Positions 14,905 through 20,594 of a DNA stretch of 20,594 bases are shown piece by piece (positions within the stretch are counted from its first letter, which is position 1; the number at the start of each line of letters is the position of its first letter). The position numbers and the translations under genes were made by a program. This stretch comes from Bacillota bacterium (GTDB lineage Bacteria; Bacillota; Clostridia; Oscillospirales; Acutalibacteraceae), in assembly GCA_023401495.1 (NCBI GenBank), contig JAEXDU010000084.1, positions 1-20,594 of the forward strand, given 5' to 3'. The notes under the pieces are model-generated. The model was not told the DNA's origin. It saw only the letters and a program-made list of their open reading frames with translations, and searched no databases.

Positions 14905-16024
14905 TCTGAATCAAAACCTTTCTATGCTGCAGCAGGCCTGCGCCAATCCCCGGGGCAGGCTGGAGCATTACCTAAAGCAGGGCAAAAAGGTCGTCGGGTG
15001 CTTTCCTTATTACGCCCCGGAAGAGCTGGTTCACGCCTGCGGAATGATCCCCATGGGGATGTGGGGCGGCCAGACGGAATGGAAGCTTGCCAAAAGGTAT
15101 TTGCCTGCTTTCGCTTGTCCCATCATGCAGTCCAATATGGAATTTGGCCTGAGGGGTACATATGAGGGCATGTCCGCCGTCATTATCCCCGCTATCTGCG
15201 ACACGCTGCGCTGTATGACCCAGAACTGGCGTTTCGGCGTTCCCTCCATTCCCATGATCCCCATTGTCCAGCCCCAGAACCGAACCTCCCCCGCCAGCGT
15301 GGATTACCTGATCAGCGAGTTTGAGACCGTTCTGGCCATGCTGTACACCATCACCGGCAACATGATGAACGAAGCCGCCCTCGGCCGTACCATCCAGATT
15401 TACAATGAGCACAACGCCGTCATGCGGGAGTTTTCCGCCGTGGCCGCGGAGCATTTGGATGTGATCACCCCCAAGGTTCGCCACGCGGTGATGAAAAGCG
15501 CGTGTTTCTACGAGAAACAGGAGCATACCGCAATTGTCCGCGAGATTGTGGATGCGCTCAAACAGCGTCCGGTCTACTCCTACCCCGGCAAGAAGATCAT
15601 TCTCAGCGGCATCTCCTGCGAACCGGATGAGCTGCTGGACATTCTGGCCGAAAACCAGTTTGCAGTAGTGGAGGATGACCTGGCCCAGGAGATGCGCCAG
15701 TACCGCACCGACATTCCGCTCAAAGGGGGCGGCGGTCTGAAGCGGCTGGCCCTGCAGTGGGGCAACCGCGGCGAATGTAGCTTGATCCACACGCTGGGCA
15801 AGCCCCGGGGCGGCATGATGGTCGATCTGTGCAGAGAGACCGGGGCAGAGGGAGTCATTCTGTGCATGATGAAATTCTGCGACCCGGAGGAGTACGACGA
15901 GCCCTATCTTGAGGCGGATCTGCGGCAGGCGGGCATCCCGAGCCTGTCCATCGAGGTGGACCAGCAGAATGGCAGCTTCGAGCAATTGCGCACCCGTCTG
16001 CAGACCTTCCGGGACATGATGTAG
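14897..16024 (+). CDS. fldC: (R)-2-hydroxyacyl-CoA dehydratase, beta subunit (FldC/HadC-type)
   Basis: A 375-residue partner of the alpha subunit, sharing its HgdB-like fold and carrying the second iron-sulfur cluster. FldC-like blocks are KKVVGCFPYYAPEELVHACGM (Cys35, Cys48), MWGGQTEWKLAKRY, PAFACPIMQ (Cys74), IIPAICDTLRCMTQNW (Cys101, Cys106), VVEDDLAQEMRQYRTDIP and ILCMMKFCDPEEYDEPYL, the last holding another probable ligand. It starts within the end of the alpha gene (8-base overlap, AAGGAGG upstream), which indicates translational coupling and a 1:1 complex. It is the last enzyme gene of the rightward unit; 112 bases separate it from the regulator and I see no terminator there, so read-through into the regulator is possible. 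Confidence 0.94.
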   Translation: MTDLNQNLSMLQQACANPRGRLEHYLKQGKKVVGCFPYYAPEELVHACGMIPMGMWGGQTEWKLAKRYLPAFACPIMQSNMEFGLRGTYEGMSAVIIPAICDTLRCMTQNWRFGVPSIPMIPIVQPQNRTSPASVDYLISEFETVLAMLYTITGNMMNEAALGRTIQIYNEHNAVMREFSAVAAEHLDVITPKVRHAVMKSACFYEKQEHTAIVREIVDALKQRPVYSYPGKKIILSGISCEPDELLDILAENQFAVVEDDLAQEMRQYRTDIPLKGGGGLKRLALQWGNRGECSLIHTLGKPRGGMMVDLCRETGAEGVILCMMKFCDPEEYDEPYLEADLRQAGIPSLSIEVDQQNGSFEQLRTRLQTFRDMM

Positions 16025-16070
16025 CACCAGACGGTTTTTCAATCGTTTATTGTAAATAGATTCCATTTTC

Positions 16071-16100
16071 TTGGCCTTTTTGCATGTTTTATGATATGAT
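16071..16100 (+). promoter_or_regulatory. possible sigma-A promoter of the regulator gene
   Basis: TTGGCC (16071-16076) and TATGAT (16095-16100) are separated by 18 bases and lie 37 bases before the regulator ATG. TGCAT (16081) and ATGCA (16101) flank the -10 region as an inverted pair loosely like the TGCAC elements of the control region, which might mean autoregulation. The -35 match is weak. Confidence 0.4.
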
Positions 16101-16136
16101 ATGCATGACTTTTGATCCGATGGGAGGCATGGTCAG

Positions 16137-17585
16137 ATGCAGGATTTTTCGTCCTTTCAGGAGTTGTGCCAGGAATTGCCCTTTACAGAAATTCTGGACA
16201 ATATCGACACCGGAATCGCCCTCTACGACGCGCAGGGGAACTTCCTTTTCATGAATACCGTGATGGTCAACTGGCGGAATATTCCCCGGAAAGAATACCT
16301 GAAAATGAACGTCCATGACTTCAGTCATGTTCTGGACGTGTCCGTGTTCGATCTGGTCTGTCGGGAAAAGCGTCGGGTCAGCCGTTTGCAGTATTACAAA
16401 GATTTTCAGCAGGTGGACGGCCCCACACGGATGCGCATCGTCATTGGCACGCCGATTTTCGACGGCCAGGGCAATGTGAAGTACGTCGTTACCACACTGC
16501 AGGATGTTCAGGCCTTTGAGGATCTGTATCATACCCTGCTCAATGATCACAAAATCCTTGCATCCAGAGAAATTGGGCAGGCGGAAAAGGTCAGCATCGT
16601 CGCCAAGAGCCCGAAATTCCGGCAGCTGCTTTCGGTAGCCGAAAGCATTGCGCCGCTGGATTCTACGGTGCTGATTTATGGGGAATCCGGCTGCGGCAAA
16701 GAGGTCATCGCCCATTATATCCACGAACACAGCGACCGAAAAGTCAAACCCTTGATCACCGTCAACTGCGCCGCTTTTCCAGAAAATCTGATTGAGGCGG
16801 AGCTGTTCGGCTATGAAAAGGGAAGCTTTACCGGCGCCAATCGCGAGGGCAAGACAGGCCTTGTGGAATCTGCCGACGGCGGCACCCTGTTTCTGGACGA
16901 ACTCAATTCTCTCCCCATGAATGTACAGGGCAAGCTGCTGCGATGTCTGGAGGAAAAAAGCGTCCAGCGGATCGGCGCCACCCGGGCCAAGAAAGTGGAT
17001 TTTCGCCTGATCGCCGCCACCAATCAAAATCTTGGGGAAATGGTGAGCAAGGGTACCTTCCGCGAGGATCTGTACTACCGCATCAACGTCATTCCCCTGA
17101 CCATCCCGCCGGTGCGGGAGCGCAGGGAGGATATCGTTCCCCTCTGTCTGTATTTCCTGCACCATTTCTGTCAGAAGTACAATCTGCAGAAGAGCTTCTC
17201 CGACGAGGTGCTGGAAGAGGTTCGCAATTACAGCTGGCCCGGGAACGTCCGGGAAATCCGCAATTTTGTGGAGCGGATGGTCGTCATGACCCCGCACGCC
17301 ACCCGTGAGATCAACAGCATCCCATCCGGTATGCTGTCCAACCAGACGGATGCCCGCCCGACAGTATCCCCCCAATCTGCCGTGTTTTCCGTCACCCAGA
17401 ATCATCCCAGGCAGCGTTCCGATGGCCCGAGCCGGGATGAGGTGCTGGCCGCGCTGACTGCCTGCGGCAACCATAGGGAAAAGGCGGCGCAGTATTTGGG
17501 AATCTCTCGCCGAAAGCTGCAGTACAAGATTCGGGAGTACCACCTTCCGTCCCGCTGTCAATATCAGGATGAGGATACAAAATAA
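16137..17585 (+). CDS. sigma-54-dependent activator (PAS-AAA-Fis domain)
   Basis: A 482-residue bacterial enhancer-binding protein. Residues about 15-130 form a PAS-type sensor domain (IDTGIALYDAQGNFLFMN; TPIFDGQGNVKYVVTTLQDV). The central AAA domain has Walker A GESGCGKE (182-189), the sigma-54-contacting loop GSFTGA (229-234, a GAFTGA variant), Walker B GGTLFLDEL (248-256), and SWPGNVREIRNF near its end. The C-terminal Fis-like helix-turn-helix is RDEVLAALTACGNHREKAAQYLGISRRKLQ. There is no receiver domain, so it is a direct ligand sensor rather than a two-component regulator. The ATG follows GGGAGG at 9 bases. The two consensus sigma-54 promoters and dyad cluster in the divergent control region, 5-6 kb upstream, are its natural targets; a 2-hydroxy acid or pathway CoA ester is a plausible but unproven signal. 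Confidence 0.93.
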   Translation: MQDFSSFQELCQELPFTEILDNIDTGIALYDAQGNFLFMNTVMVNWRNIPRKEYLKMNVHDFSHVLDVSVFDLVCREKRRVSRLQYYKDFQQVDGPTRMRIVIGTPIFDGQGNVKYVVTTLQDVQAFEDLYHTLLNDHKILASREIGQAEKVSIVAKSPKFRQLLSVAESIAPLDSTVLIYGESGCGKEVIAHYIHEHSDRKVKPLITVNCAAFPENLIEAELFGYEKGSFTGANREGKTGLVESADGGTLFLDELNSLPMNVQGKLLRCLEEKSVQRIGATRAKKVDFRLIAATNQNLGEMVSKGTFREDLYYRINVIPLTIPPVRERREDIVPLCLYFLHHFCQKYNLQKSFSDEVLEEVRNYSWPGNVREIRNFVERMVVMTPHATREINSIPSGMLSNQTDARPTVSPQSAVFSVTQNHPRQRSDGPSRDEVLAALTACGNHREKAAQYLGISRRKLQYKIREYHLPSRCQYQDEDTK

Positions 17586-17600
17586 TTTCTAAATATGCGA

Positions 17601-17642
17601 AAAAGCGCCTCCTGTTTATTGAAAAACGGGAGACGCTTTTTT
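17601..17642 (+). terminator. terminator after the sigma-54 activator gene
   Basis: AAAAGCG-CTCC-GTTT pairs with AAAC-GGAG-CGCTTTT with one mismatch and one wobble, over a six-base loop, followed by Ts. It starts 16 bases after the regulator stop. The A-run on the other side could let it work weakly in the opposite direction. Confidence 0.8.
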
Positions 17643-17928
17643 GAAAGAGCATTATGGGTGTTAAGATCATGCGGTTTTCGCTATACCTTGAAAGACCCCA
17701 AGAAGAGAAAACATAAAAAAGGACCGCCGGCACTGTCCCGGCGGTCCTTTTTGTTTCTAAGGCAATTTTCTGAATTCGGATTTTTAGAGCGGGTCTTTCT
17801 ATCCCTTTTGACCTTATCATCTGGTCGAAATTCAATAAAATGATTTACCTTAAAAAACATAGTCACTTTGATTTTGAATGAAAATCACGAAAGCGTTTTG
17901 CCGCCCGTTTTATCACGCGCTTTCTAAT
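17643..17928. other. rest of the 343-base gap between convergent genes
   Basis: Apart from the two terminators, this gap between the sigma-54 activator (plus) and the RpiR regulator (minus) shows no gene. A weak inverted repeat GAAAGCG...CGCTTTC at 17889-17924 lies just after the RpiR stop and could be a minor terminator for that gene. Confidence 0.4.
17721..17753. terminator. strong bidirectional terminator between convergent genes
   Basis: A perfect 10-bp stem, GGACCGCCGG with CCGGCGGTCC, closes a seven-base loop, with a run of six As before and Ts after. It can therefore end transcripts from both sides, serving as backstop for the sigma-54 activator and for the RpiR gene. Confidence 0.88.
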
Positions 17929-18771
17929 TTACCGGCGAATATATTTCTGGTATTTGCTTCTCAAATCATTCAATTGATTGATCCTTGCCATGGAATCAAA
18001 GGATTCCATGGCAATTTTAATGATCAGGCTGTCCACAACGGCCATTAAAGAGACCATGGAATGATATTCCGTTGGTTCCCCCCGGTAGCAATAGAGAAAG
18101 GCTTCCGAATTCTGGAGTCCGTTCGCCAGAAGATCGCTGAAAATCACGCAGGAAAATCCCACATAGTTCTTTTGGGTGAGCAGTACGGTCGTTTCTGCCA
18201 AAACGCGCCCAAAACAGAAGATGAGAACCAGATCGTCCTTTCGGATATTATTCAGGGATTCATATAAAGCGGACCCTCCGTCCATCAAAATCAGCTCGAT
18301 TCCGAACCGGCGCAGGCGGTATTTCATCACATGGGCGATTCCGAAGGAAGCGTCCGGCGCGAAAACATAGATTTTCTGCTTTTGTGCAATCAGGTGCGCC
18401 GCCGTTTCGATCGCCTCGGGCGATATCAGCTTCATCGTTTTTTCCAGTGTATTCACCAGCATGTCGATGTTTTTTACCATCCAGTCAGAGGGCGCCCGGT
18501 CTGAGCCGGTCAGGGAAGAAAGGGTGTTTTTTACTTTTGAGGCCGGGGTGGTGCTGCTTTGGGAAAGCTGTGCCCTTTTGAATTCCTTGAAATTGTCAAA
18601 CCCGATTTTCGGCCAGAACCTGCCGACGGTCGCGAGGCTCACTCCCACTTTTTTAGAAATATCGCTGGCCGTTTCACAGTAAAGCGCAGTTTCATTGCTC
18701 ATCAGATAATTCAGGATCAGATGGTCAGCCTTGGTAAAGCCTTCTTGATTACTGTCGGATAAATGGATCAT
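17929..18771 (-). CDS. RpiR/MurR-family transcriptional regulator
   Basis: A 280-residue protein with the RpiR layout: an N-terminal helix-turn-helix (about 1-78; ASDISKKVGVSLATVGRFWPKIGFDNFKEFK is split here as ASDISKKVGVS and TVGRFWPKIGF) and a C-terminal SIS sugar-phosphate-binding domain (about 110-255; IYVFAPDASFGIAHVMKYRLRRFG, DLVLIFCFGR). The family usually senses phosphosugars or related metabolites and regulates adjacent catabolic or transport genes. The ATG follows GGGGGA at about 6 bases. It is divergent from the isomerase-like and solute-binding genes, so it likely controls them and itself; dyads lie in the shared gap. The position normally held by the SIS Ser-Gly-x-Ser-type phosphate loop reads CFGRVLAET, so ligand preference may differ from typical members. 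Confidence 0.87.
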   Translation of the reverse strand: MIHLSDSNQEGFTKADHLILNYLMSNETALYCETASDISKKVGVSLATVGRFWPKIGFDNFKEFKRAQLSQSSTTPASKVKNTLSSLTGSDRAPSDWMVKNIDMLVNTLEKTMKLISPEAIETAAHLIAQKQKIYVFAPDASFGIAHVMKYRLRRFGIELILMDGGSALYESLNNIRKDDLVLIFCFGRVLAETTVLLTQKNYVGFSCVIFSDLLANGLQNSEAFLYCYRGEPTEYHSMVSLMAVVDSLIIKIAMESFDSMARINQLNDLRSKYQKYIRR

Positions 18772-18792
18772 ACGGATTCCCCCTTCTTTTTT

Positions 18793-18860
18793 ATTATAAC
18801 GGTTTTCTTCAAAAATGAAAGTAATTTTTCATTAAAAAATTTATGAAAATGATTAATCAT
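18793..18860. promoter_or_regulatory. divergent promoter/operator region of the RpiR gene and isomerase operon
   Basis: On the minus strand a perfect TATAAT (18798-18793) faces the RpiR gene. Its -35 area overlaps the perfect dyad ATGAAA-N6-TTTCAT (18815-18832), which suggests autorepression. A second, 12-base palindrome ATGATTAATCAT lies at 18849-18860, upstream of a GATAAT sequence (18874) that could be the rightward -10. TGAAA/TTTCA dyads are common for RpiR-family operators; assignment here is inference. Confidence 0.5.
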
Positions 18861-18934
18861 AGCATAACGGTTTGATAATGTGATTTTAATGTTGAGGGAA
18901 TATGATAAATTCAGCATTTAGAGGAGGGACAGCT

Positions 18935-19714
18935 GTGAATCCAATTTATTTTTCTTCCACGCTGATGTGGAATGCGGCCCTGCTCGAACTGTTTCAGGCT
19001 GCCCGCACACTTGGCGCACAGGGAATTGAATTTTGGGCGCAGCAGTTTGAAAGCAGGGACTATTGTGAGGAGGAATGCCTTCGGCTGATGGATGAATACC
19101 AAATCGAGGCTTTTGTCCACAGTAAAACATGGGATTTGAATTTCGCTTCGATGAACCGGTGCATTCGGGAGACTTCGATCCGCGAAATCAAGGCTTCCAT
19201 TGATCTTGCCGATAAGCTGCACGCTCCGGAAATCACCGTGCATCCGCCGCGGGAATCGCTTTGCGGGGAGCTTCCATTTTATCGGGAGCTTACATATCAG
19301 GGCCTGACGGAGCTTCTTTCGTATGCGCGCGGCAAAAACGTGGCTGTATCGCTGGAGGTGATGGAGAAAATCCCGAAGGAATTGATGACATCGCGCCGGC
19401 AGGTTCAGGAGCTGACGCGTGACCTGTACCCGGAATTTTCTTATACGGTAGATGTGGCCCACTGTGACGACGCGGCAGAGGTACAGGATTTTCTTTGGAA
19501 GCTGCCCCGGATATCAAAGCTGCATATCAGCAACCGCCGCGGCAGCAAGTACCACACACTGCTTTCGGAGGGGGATTTTTCGTTCCCGGAGCTGTGGCCG
19601 ATTTTGGAGGACAGCAATCTTCCCATGGTGGTAGAAGGCCTCGATCGTTCGGAGGAATATACCATGCTGTACGAAAACATGAAATATATTCAAACAATCA
19701 AAAGGAGAGTCTGA
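18935..19714 (+). CDS. sugar phosphate isomerase/epimerase-like TIM-barrel protein
   Basis: A 259-residue protein of the xylose-isomerase-like (AP endonuclease 2) TIM-barrel superfamily, which contains metal-dependent sugar isomerases, epimerases and dehydratases. Probable metal-binding acidic and histidine residues appear at strand ends: GIEFWAQQFE, ITVHPPRES, VSLEVMEK, YTVDVAHCDD, LHISNRRGSKYH and VVEGLDRSEEY. I chose the GTG at 18935, preceded by GAGGAGGGA with about 5 bases of spacing; the upstream ATG at 18902 has a poorly spaced site and adds residues unlike the family. It is followed after one base by the solute-binding protein gene and faces the RpiR regulator. This suggests uptake and first conversion of a sugar or polyol (phosphate). 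Substrate unknown. Confidence 0.8.
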   Translation: MNPIYFSSTLMWNAALLELFQAARTLGAQGIEFWAQQFESRDYCEEECLRLMDEYQIEAFVHSKTWDLNFASMNRCIRETSIREIKASIDLADKLHAPEITVHPPRESLCGELPFYRELTYQGLTELLSYARGKNVAVSLEVMEKIPKELMTSRRQVQELTRDLYPEFSYTVDVAHCDDAAEVQDFLWKLPRISKLHISNRRGSKYHTLLSEGDFSFPELWPILEDSNLPMVVEGLDRSEEYTMLYENMKYIQTIKRRV

Positions 19715-19715
19715 A

Positions 19716-20594
19716 ATGAAATCAAACAGAAAAATTGCGGCGGGAATCCTTGCTTTGTGTATGCTGGCGGGCTTTGCGGGGTGTTCCGGGAGCAGCACCA
19801 CTTCCTCGCAGGGCGGCGCGGCACCGTCCGCCCAGAATTCCTCTGCGGCGCAGCAGCCGGAGAACCTGAAGGGAGAGGTAACGCTTTACACCTCTCAGCC
19901 GGAACAGGATGTACAGGCTTTGATCGAAGCGTTCAACCAAAAGCAGCCCGACGTAAAGGTCAATGTGTTCCGCAGCGGAACCGAAGAGGTCGTCAGCAAA
20001 ATCCTTGCGGAGAAAAAGGCCGGAGCGGTCAAGGCAGACCTGCTTCTGGTTGCGGATGCAGCCACCTTTGAAGCCCTCAAGTCCGAAAACCTGCTGATGA
20101 GCTATGAGTCCCCCGAGCTTAAGGGGATCAACAGCGATTATTACGACGCAGAACATACGTATACCGGCACAAAGATCATCTCCACAGGGATCGTCATCAA
20201 TACCGACATGGTCAAAAAAGCGCCGGCCGGCTACAAAGACCTGACGGACGCCGCCTATAAGGACAACCTGATCATGCCGAGCCCGCTGTACTCCGGCGCT
20301 GCCGCTTACAATCTGGGAGTTCTGGTCAGAACAGACGGTATCGGCTGGGATTTCTACAAGTCCCTGAAAGCAAACGGAGTTTCTGTGCAGCAGGGCAACG
20401 GCGCTGTGGAAAAAGCGGTGCTGGCCGGTCAGAAATCCTGCGGAATTGTCGTGGATTATCTGCCGCTGCGCGATAAGGCAAAGGGATCGCCAGTCGAGTT
20501 CATTTATCCCAGTGAAGGTTCTTTGAGTGTGACAGAACCGATCGGAATTGTAAAAGGAACCCCGAATGAGGCGCAGGCCAAAGCGTTTGTGGAC
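19716..20594 (+). CDS. ABC transporter solute-binding lipoprotein (partial, runs off the window)
   Basis: The first 293 codons of an extracellular solute-binding protein. The signal peptide MKSNRKIAAGILALCMLAGF ends in a lipobox with Cys23 (AGFAGC), followed by a Ser/Gln/Ala-rich linker, so it is a membrane-anchored lipoprotein outside the cell. The mature part begins GEVTLYTSQPEQDVQALIEAF, with FRSGTEEVVSKILAE and ADLLLVADAATFEAL, the pattern of the family-1 group that includes iron(III)- and 2-aminoethylphosphonate-binding proteins (FbpA/AfuA-like). The ATG follows AAAAGGAG, one base after the isomerase stop. The remaining ABC genes should lie to the right. Beside an isomerase-like enzyme and an RpiR regulator, an organic (possibly phosphorylated) ligand seems more likely than iron, but this is inference. 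Confidence 0.88.
   Translation, partial: MKSNRKIAAGILALCMLAGFAGCSGSSTTSSQGGAAPSAQNSSAAQQPENLKGEVTLYTSQPEQDVQALIEAFNQKQPDVKVNVFRSGTEEVVSKILAEKKAGAVKADLLLVADAATFEALKSENLLMSYESPELKGINSDYYDAEHTYTGTKIISTGIVINTDMVKKAPAGYKDLTDAAYKDNLIMPSPLYSGAAAYNLGVLVRTDGIGWDFYKSLKANGVSVQQGNGAVEKAVLAGQKSCGIVVDYLPLRDKAKGSPVEFIYPSEGSLSVTEPIGIVKGTPNEAQAKAFVD

Noticed and set aside
14972..16066. 364-codon minus-strand open frame opposite the dehydratase beta subunit
   Set aside because: Shadow of a clearly conserved gene; composition rich in His/Gln/Gly and without family motifs.
16089..17561. 490-codon minus-strand open frame opposite the sigma-54 activator
   Set aside because: It mirrors the activator gene, which has intact domains and motifs; the opposite frame has no recognisable family pattern, and codon bias in G+C-rich genes leaves such shadows open.

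Overview
The window looks like chromosomal DNA of an anaerobic, amino-acid- or sugar-acid-fermenting Firmicute, probably of the clostridial/oscillospiral kind. The reasons are strong AGGAGG-type ribosome binding sites, a radical (FeS) 2-hydroxyacyl-CoA dehydratase system, a nickel-pincer (LarA-type) isomerase, a YkvI-type carrier, and an RpiR regulator beside a lipoprotein solute-binding protein. I see no rRNA, tRNA, CRISPR array, transposase or phage gene.

Left block (92-7540, all on the minus strand, read right to left): a YkvI-family membrane carrier (6359-7540), then a LarA-like hydroxyacid racemase/epimerase (4813-6108), a D-2-hydroxyacid dehydrogenase (3612-4604), a full-length UxaA-type altronate/galactarate dehydratase (1938-3470) and an IlvD/Edd-type dehydratase (92-1771). 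This looks like a sugar-acid or hydroxyacid module. Between larA and the dehydrogenase lies a short remnant of a second YkvI-type carrier gene.

Central block (7973-17585): two divergent transcription units around a 613-bp control region. Leftward are a thiolase and a 3-hydroxyacyl-CoA dehydrogenase. Rightward are an enoyl-CoA hydratase, a class III CoA-transferase, a dehydratase activator and the two subunits of a Fld/Had-type (R)-2-hydroxyacyl-CoA dehydratase, followed by a PAS-AAA-Fis sigma-54 activator. Each unit is preceded by a consensus -24/-12 (sigma-54) promoter, and a cluster of TGCAC/GTGCA dyads lies midway between the two promoters, about 190-220 bp from each. The inferred pathway is: 2-hydroxy acid -> 2-hydroxyacyl-CoA (CoA-transferase) -> 2-enoyl-CoA (radical dehydratase) -> 3-hydroxyacyl-CoA (hydratase) -> 3-ketoacyl-CoA (dehydrogenase) -> acetyl-CoA plus a shortened acyl-CoA (thiolase). 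It is an oxidative route; no acyl-CoA dehydrogenase or Etf genes, which mark the known reductive fld/had clusters, are present.

Right block (17929-20594): an RpiR-family regulator (minus) facing, divergently, a TIM-barrel sugar isomerase/epimerase-like gene and the start of a lipoprotein solute-binding protein of an ABC transporter that runs off the window. Two strong terminator hairpins separate this block from the central one.

The left and central blocks may cooperate: the dehydratases give 2-keto-3-deoxy acids, the dehydrogenase can reduce a 2-keto acid to a 2-hydroxy acid, and the LarA homologue can set its C2 configuration before CoA transfer. That link is inference from proximity and chemistry; the substrate is not readable from the sequence.
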